A DNA stretch of 64,000 nucleotides. It comes from Inonotus obliquus (taxonomy: Eukaryota > Basidiomycota > Agaricomycetes > Hymenochaetales > Hymenochaetaceae). Numbering within the stretch: the first letter of the stretch is position 1; every line of letters begins with the position of its first letter. Positions 46,924-59,097 of this stretch are shown here, in pieces. Where the stretch lies: positions 1,116,001 to 1,180,000 of the forward strand of contig JAJHTX010000010.1 in NCBI GenBank assembly GCA_032164295.1, written 5' to 3'. The position numbers and the translations under genes were made by a program. The notes beneath the pieces are model-generated. The model was not told where the DNA came from. It did not search any database and was given only the letters and a program-made list of their open reading frames with translations.

Positions 46924-48222
46924 ATGAAATTGTTCGCGGATAAACCAGAAGCTTCGGATGACCGGAAGACGTTATGGGCTGGGAGGTTCCAGATAGACAA
47001 AGAACTCGCCATGGCGTATTTCCGACACCTAGAGAAAGTTCTGCACCCCGATGGAGGGATTCATAAGGATATCAGGTGAGTCTCCACGTTAGATATGAGC
47101 GATGGTGTTTGGAGTGTTGACAATTGAAAATAGGAAGGACGGAGCTCATAACACGAACCGAGATGCGGGTGCTGAAGAAAGCAAATTGAAATCCGAACAC
47201 GCAGCATCAGAGAATGATTTTGACCGCCTCTTAACTCCTATTTCCCCCGTTCCGGCTCCCAAATTCATATCCAAACAACCGGCCACAACAGCGGAGAAAC
47301 AACAGGACGAGCCACTCGCGAAGGATGAGCAAGGGAGCGATAAACGAGCTGTTGACCTGGCGCAAACGAGACAGAACACCGAAAATATGAAAGAACGCCC
47401 GAATCGGACATCTCTTGTGAAGCAACAGTCCTCGCCCGCGTTGTCGTCTTCGCCTGATAAACATCCCATCCGTCGCAGTACTGAAGTCGTTCGTGCCCGC
47501 GAGTCAGGCGTGACTCCCGCGGCTCCAACTCCGATTGAGGGCAAGCAGATGCAAAATACGAGGAAGCGCAAACATAGCGATCTAACGAGAGATAATTCCG
47601 TGCCATCGTCTCAGGGGAGCGCCCGGTCAAAAGCGCAGGAGGGCGTGCTGAAGAAAGCTGCAAGAAAGGCGGGTGATCTCGAAGCGGGAATCGAATGCGT
47701 AGAGGAGTATATCCGACAGAAGAGTATAGATCGTGATCAGTCTGGAGCTGGAGCTGACGAGATAGATGTTGACGAAGAGCTGTCGAAGAGCAAAGCAGTG
47801 AGTTCTTTATTAATAGACGATCGGAAGACAAAGCTGATTATCCAAAGTCAAACAAATCGCGGCAAATCAGCGTGATCCGTGATGCCGGTGAAGCCCCCGC
47901 AGCGCTAGAATATCGAAAGGAAGGCGCCTCCTCTCAATCTGACGGAGGCATTAGGTCAATAGACGTTGGGTCGCCGCAGACTCGATCGGACCATCAGATG
48001 TCGAACCAGAAGCTTGACGAAACCTTCACATCCCGAGATGGAGAAGCCGGAGGCTTTCAGTCTCGGAGCAAAGATGGGCTGATAGACGTTGATGTTGCAC
48101 CACGCCCGAAAAGCATCGAGGAACTGTTGATGTGGATGGATGGGAACCAGGGTCCATTAGACGCACTGCTTTACCTCGGTCGGCGGTTCAAAGCTGCTGC
48201 CGCGCAGATGTCGAACGAATAG
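46924..48222 (+). CDS. Unidentified polar protein, 5' end uncertain
   Basis: Exons 46924-47075, 47134-47797 and 47848-48222 keep frame, giving 396 residues from the first in-frame ATG. The open frame continues upstream to about 46812 with coding-like text (LSVIDAEKDCRLETEFFEIPS) but no ATG, so a 5' exon is probably missing or was displaced. The first ~80 residues look folded and helical (ETRKKLMKLFADKPEASDDR, LWAGRFQIDKELAMAYFRHL). The middle is disordered, rich in Ser, Pro and Lys, with a likely nuclear signal (NTRKRKHSDL). The C-terminus regains order (SIEELLMWMDGNQGPLDALL, YLGRRFKAAAAQ). The second intron (47798-47847) has a GTGAGT donor and a CTGAT branch site close to its AAAG acceptor. 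No family is recognised; a nuclear role is inferred only from the basic signal. Confidence 0.6.
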
Positions 48223-48444
48223 ATAACCTGATACTGTTTTATTTTAGTATCTCCTTCTCGTTATATGAATGCAATCCGTTGTTATGGGTGTGAGAGGATG
48301 ATGGGGATAAAGAGGAACGCGCCCACGTGACTGACGCGAGGAGTGGTTGGAGTTTCGACTTTCCCAAATTGGGTCGTGGGAGACACTTTGTCCCATAACC
48401 TCCATCTCGACCTGAACACGCCTTGACCGGTTATCGCGCTCTCA

Positions 48445-51400
48445 ATGCCGCTCCCGTCCTCCCATGCCTCAAATCAATCCTCGTCAACCCCGGTTCGGCC
48501 AAGATCAGATAAAATGAAGGATACAATCCTCAAGGAGTCATCCGCAGGCTGGACCGGCGCCGTAACTCCCCTTCGTATTGCGAAGCGCGACCAGTTCTCG
48601 CCCTCCTCGTCTTCAAGTCCAAATCCCAACGCGGCAGATCCGACGCGTGTCGTTGCTCGTCGCTCAAGCAACAGCTACAAGCATATGTTTAATAATAATC
48701 TTGTTTCGCGCTCTCCATTCAAAACGCACCTCGGTCCGCGCCAGCAACCGAGTTCCGCGAGCAACGCGCGTCCCGTAGTACCTGTGACACGCAAGGTCAG
48801 CGGGGAAAAGCGTCCGCGTCCAGACTCACTCATCCAACAGGCAGAACATGAGAATGCACATCGGGTGACCGAGCTTGGGTATAAACGTCGACAATCGAGG
48901 GGATTTCAGGGGTTAGTGGAGAAGGGACCCGTATCGAAGAGCCCCTTTCTCCAGCTAATGTCTCCGGGGAGGAGCTCAAAGGAGAGCCGGGCGATGAGGG
49001 ATGAGATGAAGCAGGAGGATGAGGAAGTGGACTTGAGCGTGCCGATAGCCATAGAGTTTCCTATCAAGGGCGATGATACCAGTCCGGAAACGACGGAGAC
49101 CAACTCATCTTTAAGCAGTAGAGGGAGCGCACAGAACGAGCCGAGCGAACCTCGACCTCGTACACCCCCTGTTCAACCTACTCCGCCTCGAATATCACCT
49201 TCACCGGGCATTGAGAAGCGCTCGCCATTACCGTCGGCTTTACAAGGTTCGCCCGCACGCTCGTCGCTTGTTCAAAAGTCGCGTCTCCTGGGTCCTCGTT
49301 CCCGATCGATGTCTGCTGGTGCCAATGGATCATCAGTAGCAGACCCACCTCCGCGTCGCGAGCGGCGTAAGACCGTGACTTTCGATGAACGATGCGATGT
49401 TGTTGAGTTCGACCGCGACAGTTGCGAAGACGCAGTGTTTGATACGGATGACGAGGACATTTACGGAGCTCCAGAGTCTCAGCAAATCTCTAGTCAAGAG
49501 ATATCGCTCGATGCTTCTGAATTCTTTGATCCAACCGAGCTCAATGACAGCATCAATGGACTCGTAGAATCAATGCTCAAGGAAGCCACACACCTGAATG
49601 AACCATCGACACCAGAAAACCAATCAGCCTCGCTTTCTTCGATTGTAGCTGATATTGACATGATGACCGGAGGTGCAGAGGATGGTGTGCCACTGGGACG
49701 TACTCATCATGCAGAGCGTGCACGGCTTCAACGACACGACGAGCTGCACCCAGAGCCCCCGTTACCCGCAGTTTTCACCGTTGGCGGAGGCAACGTGTTA
49801 TCCACGCCTCGTCAAGATCTAGAAAACGTAGATCCGCAAACTCCGCAGCCTCTTGCAACGCCGAAGCCCAGCTCGTTTGGGAATACAGGATTGCCATCCC
49901 TTCCAGCCGATACGGAGCTAGATGAGGACGGGATCCCACTTGGGCGATCTCACCATGCGCAACGCGTCCGTGCTGCGCACGAGGAGAACGAAGCACTCGA
50001 CGTTGAAGTGCTTCCTCCGAGTCCCAGTCCAGTCAAGGACGTCGCTTCCAGCATTAAACAGGAGCTATCAGACCCTCTCATCCCCAGGTTCGATCTGAAT
50101 CTGTCGGAGATCCACACGAGTTCCCCCCGGGGACCTACAAGGGAGAGTAAGTACTCTAATGATGGTGCGTGTTGTATTTTCACACCTGGATTGTATTTAA
50201 TTATTGAATGTATTTTTCCACAAGCAGATGTGTTCGGGCCACTCAGTGAAACGTCGGGGTTACTCGGAAAGCTCGATTTTGAATATGGAGGCGGGGACCC
50301 TGATCTTTCTTTGAATACGTCCATCGCTAGTTTTCATGAGTTTCCTCCGCGGGAAGGGCCAGAGTACGGCGACAACGAGAATGCAGGAGAACCAGGCACT
50401 TATCCCCTCTTTCAAGACACAACGCTTGGTGCTGGATCCGACATGTCACTGGATGCCATTGTTCCTGATCATAGTCTGGGTGAACACCAGGATGAGACCA
50501 CATCCGGTCAAGAGCATGGCTGGAAACGGGCAGATGCGAATGAGGAAGAATCGACGGAGGATGCGAATCGTTCAGGGATGCCTGCGTCTATGATGGAGCA
50601 AGAGCCACAGCGGCTTGCATCTCCCGTCAACAATCAGGACTCAGATCGTGAGCTTCTTTCTCCGCGGCACCATGGTCTATATGAGCAGCGTGAAGCTGGA
50701 AGTGCGAGCAGCCTAGTAGGCTCTGATGATCGTCGAAGTATGAGTCCTCGCATAAACCGAGAGGATATTCTACGCAAGATTAGTCGACGGAGTTCTTCTG
50801 ACAACTATAGTCCCCTGGGAACACCGCCGTTCGTGTCATCGGTAACATCTATGCCGAAGGTCGAGGAGGCTGAGAGAGAGGATATGAAGATGGAAGTGGA
50901 GGAAGAGCTTGCCAATTTACCTCCACCTCCATCTCAGATAGATAACCTTCAACCGAGACCTTCGTTAGAGGAACGGCTGAAGCGTGCTCTTTCCCCTCCC
51001 CTTCCGGCGCCTGCACCTGTAAGGCCAGCTGTCATGCCTTCAGTTTCGCCTGCTCCTCCATCTCCCGCAGCTTCTCCACATGTGTCAGTCCCGGCAACTC
51101 GGTCTGATGTGGTCAATGCTCTAGACAACTCTATTCCGTCCCCACCACGCCTTGGTAAGCACTCCCGAGCGCATACGTACGACTTTGACGAACGTTCTCC
51201 GTCTGCACCTGCGAAGGTCTTCGCTCGCCGGTCACCAATGTCTTCCTCGTTCGACTTCAGTCAGCCAGGTGTTGACATTGGAGATATGGATATGCGTAGT
51301 GCGCTTGAGAGACTTGTGGACGATGTGAGCATTGCAAGCGGCGTCGGGCCTGCTTCGCTCAACAATAGTGCACGGACCAGGGTGGATGCCCCGCAAGAAG

Positions 51401-53765
51401 TAGACATTAGCATGACCGACACGGACCTTATGACGGAAGAGAGCACGGAGTTGTTGACCTATCTGCGTGAGCGTGAAAATTCCGTACGCGGCAGGCCACC
51501 GATAGGTCGTGCTGAGACCGCTCCACCGCCCACGTTGCCTGCAATTTCAACTCTCGATCGTCCTCCAATGTCTCGAACAGTCTCTGAAGTATCGATGGCA
51601 GTTGGGAGCTCTGCTGCTGCTATGCTCAGACAACCTGCCCCGGCTGCCTCTGAATCGATCGTAGACAGAATGGAGGTAGATTCCAATGTGCCTCCGCCGA
51701 TTCCACCAAAGACTTCCGAGAAGAGTGCACGTCAGGTACGCGAAGAGATGATCAGAGAAAAGCGGCGAGAGGCGCGCATGCGAGAGTCTGGCGAATATTT
51801 CGTACCTCCGCGACGCGATGCAGCAGGAAACTTGGTCGATGAGAGCCCAGCCAGTAGGAGGAAATCTGGACAACGGCTGAGTGAAGGACGTAGCATGAGT
51901 ACGGGCGACGCAGACGACATAATGAGCGAGGTACGCGACTTACGACTTCATTTCGCTCATTTGCTTTTGATTTGACGATTGTATACAGAGCCAAGCAGCG
52001 CAACGACGGGTTTCCGTACTTCGCCACCGACGTGGCGGTGTACTAGGGGTGGATCTTGACGAGGACGATGGAATGCTGTCACAGAGCATCCAACGTGAGC
52101 TGAAGAAGAGGGATGATCCTAAGAAGGTCTATACTATTGTTAGTTCACCCACGTCACTACACAGCTGACATGCCTTTTAGAGCTACGAGCTTCGCGAACT
52201 TGGTGCCGTGGTCTATGCTACGTCCTCCCAAGAAACACCTATAGCTCAGTTAGAGCAAAGCCTAGATATCGATGATAAAGCATGGAGAGCAGTCCGTCGT
52301 CCAAGCGATATGGTACGTGCGCTCGTTCTTATTCACTCTGTTACCTGCTGAAAGGCTTTCACAGAACGAGTACGCTCGTGAGATCAGGGCAATCCGTGCT
52401 CAGGAAAAGCCTGGAAAGACTAGTGGCAGGGTCTTCGTCAAGGGCAAGTTTGATTTACGAGTTTACAACCACTGTTTCCTTCTAACATAATTATTTATAG
52501 TGCTGCAACTAAGGAGCCTTACCGTGCCCATCCCGCCTCAGCTTACGTTGTTTACCTTAACCCTTAATAATGGCATTCATTATGTTACCACACCCGAACT
52601 TCGGTTCTCACGGGAGGCCCGGATCGAGCAGGAATTCGAGCTGTGAGAGTTGATTGTCAACTCATTAAGTTCTTTACTAATGAACAATTACTGTAGCCTT
52701 GAACACGGGAAGCTGGAATTTACTCTCACGATAAAAGTTAGGAGAGACCCTCATATCTTGCAGCAGTTGAAAGTGATTGCTCCTCCACCACGACCTCAGA
52801 CGGCGGTTGCTTCACCCACGCAACATCGTGGGATGCTTAGCTTCTTTGGTGGAAGGTCAAAGACGTCGAAGCCCAGTCGTTCGCAGGCAGAACCAGCCGT
52901 TCGCGAGGTAGAGGAAAACCTTGCACGCTACATGAAACAGGATGGAACGCTTGCTCGAGCATATATTAATTTCAAGGCAATCGCGCAGCATTGCGAAGCC
53001 AAGTTGTTCGAAATAGCCTTCCCACTCATTGGACAGCGTCTTGAGACTCCAGGAGAGGGTGGCGGAGCGTGCGGAAACGTGAAAGCCATGCAGCTCGGCG
53101 AAATTATACTTCAGGTCTTTAGGCTTCCTCCGTTACCTGGTCTTTCCCCAGGCCAGCTTCCACAGAGTATAGAGGAGTGCATCCGCGGTATACGAAACAC
53201 TGAATGGCACAAGGTGACATATCATGAAGGCGTCTTGACACAGCTCGGTGGTGACTGTTCTGTGAGTCTCGCATTGCATTGTATCGCAGAGAATTGTTGT
53301 GCTGACTTCTGGGTAGACGTGGCGTCGGAGGCAACTACGCATCATAGGCGGCAACTTGGTAGCGTTCAACGACGTCACCAAGCGCGCGACGGCTACGATT
53401 GACCTGAAGAAAGCGATTACCATCGAGGATGATCAAGGCCCAGAAAACACCGCGAAACGCCGTGATGTTGACGATTTCGATGCAATGTACGGTGTTGAAC
53501 GCTCATTCCGGTTGATCTTCCCGCACAACCAGGAAATTACTTTCTTTGCGGATACGGATGAAGAAAAATTCAGATGGTATGAAACCTTGTACTTTTTTCC
53601 CCGAATAATAGGAAGCTAACGTTGGTTCATTGTTGCGATAGGATTGAAGTACTTCGTGCCCTCGTTAGCCACATTCCGCCCAATCCACTCTGGGCTGAAA
53701 TATTGTGGCAAAAGCAGAACCAATCAACAGAAGTCGAGCGATCATCCTCCACACGTCTGAGTTAA
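48445..53765 (+). CDS. BUD4: Bud4/anillin-like septation protein with C-terminal PH domain
   Basis: Scaffold expected at the septin ring or septum, organising cell division or branching sites. Nine exons keep frame: 48445-50146, 50228-51930, 51989-52126, 52181-52312, 52365-52443, 52501-52642, 52697-53261, 53317-53576 and 53642-53765, giving 1614 residues. The first ~1150 residues are disordered, Ser/Pro-rich, with acidic motifs (DGVPLGRTHHAER and its near repeat DGIPLGRSHHAQR). The ordered C-terminal part resembles the Bud4/anillin homology region: GRVFVKVLQLRSLTVPIPPQ, NNGIHYVTTPELRF, LEHGKLEFTLTIKVRRDPHI. A PH domain follows (STWRRRQLRIIGGNLVAF, RSFRLIFPHNQEITFFADTD, FRWIEVLRALVSHIPPNPLW). 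Intron 1 (81 bases) is stopless and in frame. Intron 5 uses a GC donor (GCAAGT at 52444). Both are read as introns because flanking family motifs then join. Confidence 0.88.
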
Positions 53766-54249
53766 TGTGGGTAAGAACCGAACACTTCTGTCCATTTCAG
53801 GGTTCTATGTCCTTTCATGATATTCCACGATTGGACCATATACAGTATAGCTCTCAAAGAGATGTAGTATCGACAGGCATATCTCTTGTATTCGTATCAC
53901 GCATTCTGGATACCCTTTTTTTTCAGAATTCTTTTAAACTTCAATAGGCACAGGCCGTGTAGCACCTGTTCACCTTTTAACCCTATGTCCCCCCACCCGG
54001 TCCCTTCGTTCTTTCTTCTTTTCAGACGTCATCTTCTTGACTCTTGACTGTTAAAACCATAGTCTCTCTTTTGCTCCATCAAACCGAACTTGACACGCAT
54101 TAGCAGGCTCGTCTGTATTCATATTTATGCCTGCACCTGTTGTAGATACATAGGGTCTAATGTTGTAGGTCGCGTTGAGCGCTAAGCACTACAATAGTGT
54201 ATTAAAAAATCTCTTGCATTGGTTCGGATATATATATAGAAGCGACTTT

Positions 54250-55050
54250 TTGCTCCGATGATCGGCACTTTCCGCATCGTGGGATGCCTACGCATCTTGT
54301 CTTTCGATTTCTGTACTAAACCTTTCGGTCCCACTTGACGGAAATTAAAGAGATGCTGGCCAAAGGGTCAACGCAAACATCCGAACCCGAAGAATATAAA
54401 TGTTCACAATTGTTAAGTGGTTGCATTTCTGCTTCTCATAAATCCGTATCTACCTCGCTACGGTCAGAAGGTATTTTCCGCCTGTCCTTCGTTTTCGTAG
54501 ACTTCGTATTACAATATAGACCCCGTCTACTCAGTATAAGGGCTTATTGTCTTGATTCTTTCCAGACGAAGGAGCGTTTAGGCTCACCTCGCTTTGGACG
54601 TAGTTTTCTTCTTGACACTCGTGCATGTCCACACATGTCACGTTTTCTCTTGGCAAGCGTGTTCAGCACCTCGAAGAACAAGCGGAATAGTCAAGTCAGG
54701 CAATAAGAGCTGCAGTGCCGCCGACGTGTGCGACTCTCAGGCGCAGAGTGACGCAGCATTACGAAGGTATCATCACAACGGTTTAAATATGGGGTTTGTC
54801 TGACAAGTTCTCTTGTAAAGCTCAGGCGATCAACGACGCAGAAGTATTCATGACCCCAGCTGAAGTTTGGTTCGCACACTCGTACCACACAGGTCGTGCG
54901 AGAAAATATACCGATGAAAATTGTGAGTGGTCAAACAAACTTTGTTGCGAAGCTGACGAATGCATATCCTGCCTTCCACATAGCGAACGCGTCAGCGGTC
55001 AGCTTCGAGAGGCAGAGAAGGCGAATCATATCGACGTATCGTCTGGATGA
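54250..55050 (+). other. Unit 1 spacer with degenerate conserved segment
   Basis: It corresponds to 57970-58990 and 61740-62770 in the other units. Shared pieces include a TACCTCGCTA string before a GTATNTT donor-like site, then a CTTTCCAG acceptor and (A)GAACGTTTACGCTCAC-type text. In this unit the text is the most eroded (GGAGCGTTTAGGCTCAC near 54572). Reading frames are not conserved here, so this copy is probably non-coding or dead. Confidence 0.4.
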
Positions 55051-55434
55051 CACATTTTATTGAAGAAATACTATACACGGGGAGAGACTAAGTGGGAAAT
55101 AAGAAAATCAAGGTAGTTGACAACTACCGTCCATTTTATATCTAATGTCTATACTGCGACCAACTGTAGGTAGGAAAGCCACTGAGAAGCGTTACGTTCT
55201 GCGTCGCCAGAAATCGATGCAACCGATTTAGAGTTTTACGTTACAGGCCACACAATAAGCGACTAAGCCACAGTACTGGAGCAACTGGACCCGTCACTTA
55301 CCGGAAATTCATGTAACAAACTCTCCGTTGCACGAGGTTACAAGTTACTGAGCGACGCAACCAAACCCCTGTAACATGGTACAGTTGCCACTGTCTACCT
55401 ACAGTCGGGTACAGTATACTTTCCGTCGTCAACT

Positions 55435-56654
55435 TCATGTGCTGCCGGCTATGTTCATCGATCCCATGCGGGTCAGGATCGCGCTATCGGCTCCCTGGAG
55501 CGGGAGATTTGGCTCAGCGGACGTTGTGCTCCTCGGGACAATTCTCACCGTTGCCATCCCCGACGCAGGCAGGTCTGGCGAGACGGGCCGTGCGTGCGGG
55601 AAGATGGGATCCGGGCTCCCTGGAGGCGAGAAAGACCATTGCGAACATGAAGCCGAATCGGAATCCGACAGTTCGTCATCAGCGAGGTGTGCTTCAGCGT
55701 GCCATTGCCTCACAGGATTGACGGATACGTCTAGGTTGTCTATATCGGCCGTCCTCTCTAATCGGGCTGCGCGAGCCCAGCCGTCTTCGTCCTCAGAGGC
55801 GTCCGGGGAGTACCTGAACGAGCCCCGACGGGCGTAATCCACCCGTCCTCTATTTAGCGACTCCTCATCTTCATCCTTCTCCGGCTCTGCCTCGAACCCG
55901 CCCCACCACTTGGCTGCTTCCTCGCTGCTCTCGATCTAGACGAGGATTGTCAGAATCGGGAGAATAATATGTGAAGGCGTACTTACCAATGCTCTGCAGA
56001 GCTTGAATAATGGTGGAGGAAGTTCACCATGATGATGGTGTAGGTGAATAGGCAGATCTGTGCTGGGGATGCTGCGACTATGGATCTGAGTTGGCGGTAT
56101 CGGACTAGCGGACTTCAGTGCATGAGGTTGGACTGGCGCGCTGTTAAAAAGAGGTGATCTGGGTGGCTTGAAAGATGATTGACCCGTGAAGACAGGACCC
56201 TGTAGGATCAAAGTGATTTGTTGGTATGTGATCGAGTTATATTAAAACACGAACCCAGTTGAAAAGCTTAAGCACTGCATCAATATCTGACTGTGTCGCT
56301 ACAGGCATCTGTTGCACGTTAGTGTGGTTTACCATCTGATGGGATTGCTATTAGTGGCTTGATATGGGGATATAAAGGTGAGAAAGTTACCTCTTCAAAG
56401 TGAGCGAGAGCGTCCTGGATTGCTAGCTTCCGCATTGGACGCGGCTGATGAAGCTCGACACGTTCATGCTGACGCTTGCGCAATGCGACGTTCCTATGCA
56501 ATGATGGAGGCTGGTCGAAGCTGGGCAGTTGCTCGACCTCAGGTTTCGCGACAGCCTCGTCCTCATCTGCGACACGGTTACACTCCACCGTTATAGGTAT
56601 CCGCGTCCACCGACCAGCTCGCTGACGCCTCTTGTTCGTGATGGTACTCGGCAT
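55435..56654 (-). CDS. Triplicated orphan gene, copy 1
   Basis: Exons 56654-56391, 56308-56255, 56199-55987 and 55935-55435 keep frame, giving 343 residues. Family unknown to me. Exon 1 is basic (TNKRRQRAGRWTRIPITVEC) and ends PMRKLAIQDALAHFEE. Exon 2 encodes 18 residues (PVATQSDIDAVLKLFNW). Exon 3 is Pro/Ser-rich and carries a His run, LPIHLHHHHGELPPPLFKL. Exon 4 is acidic (ESSEEAAKWWGGFEAEPEKD), then FRYSPDASEDEDGWARAARL, ERTADIDNLDVSVNPVRQWH, and a Ser/Pro/Asp tail. No signal peptide, membrane span or known domain is seen; the composition suggests a largely disordered protein. Copy 1 lacks a ~25-residue stretch at the start of exon 3 that copies 2 and 3 share, and its exon 4 tail differs most. 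Confidence 0.75.
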
Positions 56655-57066
56655 GGTAGAGAGCAGTAATGCGGAATAAGATTATTGTCACGCGTTGTTA
56701 TACTCAAGGTGGCCGGCACTAGCAGCTAAGACCGGTAGATGCCGACGACGCGTTGAAAAGGACGCCTTTCAGAACCTTTAGGCCACATTATGGAACGCTC
56801 TGGAATGCTTTAGGCCATGCTTACGGGTTGGTCACAATGGTCAGCGGTCCCTATTGTTACGAATGTGATGGAGCATTGTTGCAAGGATCGTATCAGTGCC
56901 CGTTGTCTGTTATTATATTTCAATCATATCGTGTACCCCTCTCTTTTCATTACGACTTGGCTTCTGTATACATCTATTCATTGTACAATGAGAATCTGCT
57001 TCCGCGAAAGGCATGCAAAATAAAGACAAAGGTTGTAGATCAGTCCATGATTTGATTGATTCCTAG

Positions 57067-57270
57067 CTACTTATGATCAACGTAGCGCTTTAACCCTCTT
57101 TCAACAGTCTGCAAATCAATCAGGGCTCGTGCGAACACGCAACAATACTCGGCTTTGGGAACGGAGAGCATTCGGGCGATGACTCTGGAGGGGCAGTCGA
57201 AGTGGACAAGGACTTGGATGCGGGTTCCACACCTAAGTTCGAGCCGGAGATGGGGACGTGGACTCAGCAT
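57067..57270 (-). CDS. Small repeated ORF, unit 1 copy
   Basis: A 67-codon-scale frame contains HFDCPSRVIARMLSVPKAEY, then CCVFARALIDLQTVERGLKR. The same text recurs in unit 2 at about 61090-60940. The upstream frame-shifted stretch (SSLENDQSPVASS, 57330-57290) also recurs, so the true unit may be spliced or a decayed part of a longer gene. The 5' end is not a convincing ATG start. No family is recognised. Confidence 0.35.
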   Translation of the reverse strand: MLSPRPHLRLELRCGTRIQVLVHFDCPSRVIARMLSVPKAEYCCVFARALIDLQTVERGLKRYVDHK

Positions 57271-57969
57271 TTCCGACTAAACTGAGCGAAGACGCAACTG
57301 GAGATTGATCGTTTTCCAGCGACGAAAGGCTCGACTTCATCCATATTATCAACTCCTACCGTCTTCGCCCATATCCTATGCTTCCTTTCATCTGCTCCGG
57401 GAGTCCGGGATTACCTCTGAGTAGCCCTTGAACTCTGAGTTCGTTAACCCTTGACTCTGATTCTCTTCCCCAGGCAGGAAACCTTCTTTTGGGCTTCATG
57501 ATCAGTCATGTAGTAGTACCAGTTCGCCTTTTCATTCTACGTCCTCCACCCGGCTCCGTTCTTTCCTCTCTTCAGGCCATCACGACTCTTGACTCCTCGT
57601 CTTGAAGGTACACTCGGACTCACGTTTGCTCTATCAAATCAAACCTGACACGGACTAGCAGGCTCGTCTGTATAAGTTCCAACGCCTACACCTGTTGTAA
57701 GTCGTCTTGGGCGCTGAACACGGCAATAACGTATGTGTTGTATCGAAAAGTCCCTAAGATTCAATGAATTAGCTCGTTTCGAACAAAGAACGTTTCGAGA
57801 CTTGTCTCTATGTACCATCTGCCAGTGGACAACTTGGGGGTCCGAAAAACCTGGTCCTAGCCAGCAGAACCCTCCACTGTCTATGCAAATTTTCGTTGCT
57901 TTTTGCGGGTTAAGGACGGGTGCGACAGCCAACTTTTCTTCTTGAAAGGCGAAAAGGTCGTTTGACCTC

Positions 57970-58990
57970 CGATGTGACTGACCGAACCGCGGGAGTGCGA
58001 ACGGAAGATGGAGACCTCGATTCGGTACTTTTCAGTACCTCGGACTGAAATCATTCGATCCCACTCGAGGCTGCATAGTAACAGATACGCGAGCGACTTC
58101 AGTAGACCTTCTTCGTCTTGGTTTGACGGAAATTACGTAAGTAAACGCAAATCGCCGAACCCATCGCGAAGAATAGAAAAGTTGACAAGCGGGTGTCTCA
58201 TTTCCGCTTTTCTCATCTCTTAAATCATGAATCCGTGGCCAGAAAAATGTACCTCGCTAGTTCAGATGGTATGTTGTATGTTCTACCCGTCCTTCCTTCT
58301 CTACGAACCTATCAAGAAAAGGATTCAATATTCTGTTGCTTACTGATCCTGATAAATATTCGTTTCAGATGAAGAACATCTACGCTCACATCGCTATCGA
58401 CGTGTCTTCTTTCCTTCCCGACTCTCGGGATTGTTCACATATATCACGCCTTCACACCGTAGACGATTCTCAGAACCAACCATACCACCTTGTAGAACAA
58501 CCGAGATAACCAAGCGATGTGATGAAAGCTGCAACCTTGCCGATACAGGTGTGCGAGTCCCATACGCAAAAACGACGCAGCATCGCAAAGGTATCATCAC
58601 AAAGGCTTAATACAAGATTTATCTGATAGAATCTCTTTCACCTCTCAGAGGCTCAACGACGCAGAAGGATTTACGACGCCAATTGCCACCTCTAACAAAT
58701 TCCACTGCGAGGTAAGTGATGTTGCCTGAAAACGGAGGGAACGAAGAAGTGCGATGGAAAGAATGTGCTGACATTCGGACGATGGTGAAGTCGAAGCATG
58801 CTCCCTCGAAGAAAGGAGTCTGAAGGTGGTTCGCACACTCACACCACGCAGGTCATGCAAGAAAATACACAGATGGTCATTGTGAGTATTCAAGCAGACT
58901 TGTTCGAAGCTGACGTTTCGAAGATGACGAATGCATGTCCTGCATAGCGAGCACATCAGCAGTCTGTTCGAGGAACGAGAAGGCGAATTA
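57970..58990 (+). other. Unit 2 conserved segment with splice-like signals
   Basis: A possible first exon starts with ATG at 58008 (METSIRYFSVPRTEIIRSHS) and ends at a GTAAGT donor near 58137. A second donor-like GTATGTT lies near 58269 after TACCTCGCTAG. A CTTACTGATCCTG branch-like string and CGTTTCAG acceptor (about 58370) precede GAAGAACATCTACGCTCACA. Units 1 and 3 repeat these signals, but frames differ. It could be a plus-strand non-coding RNA or a decayed gene copy. Confidence 0.35.
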
Positions 58991-59097
58991 TATCGACATA
59001 TCATCCAGGTGATACATTCTTAATAAAATAACTCCACAGGTAGAGAACAAATGGGAAACAAGGTAACAGCTAATGTCTATACTTTCTGTCGCCGACT

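Noticed and set aside
55376..55837. A 153-codon plus-strand frame in the first tandem unit
   Set aside because: It is antisense to exon 4 of the orphan gene, whose minus-strand reading keeps four exons in frame in all three copies.
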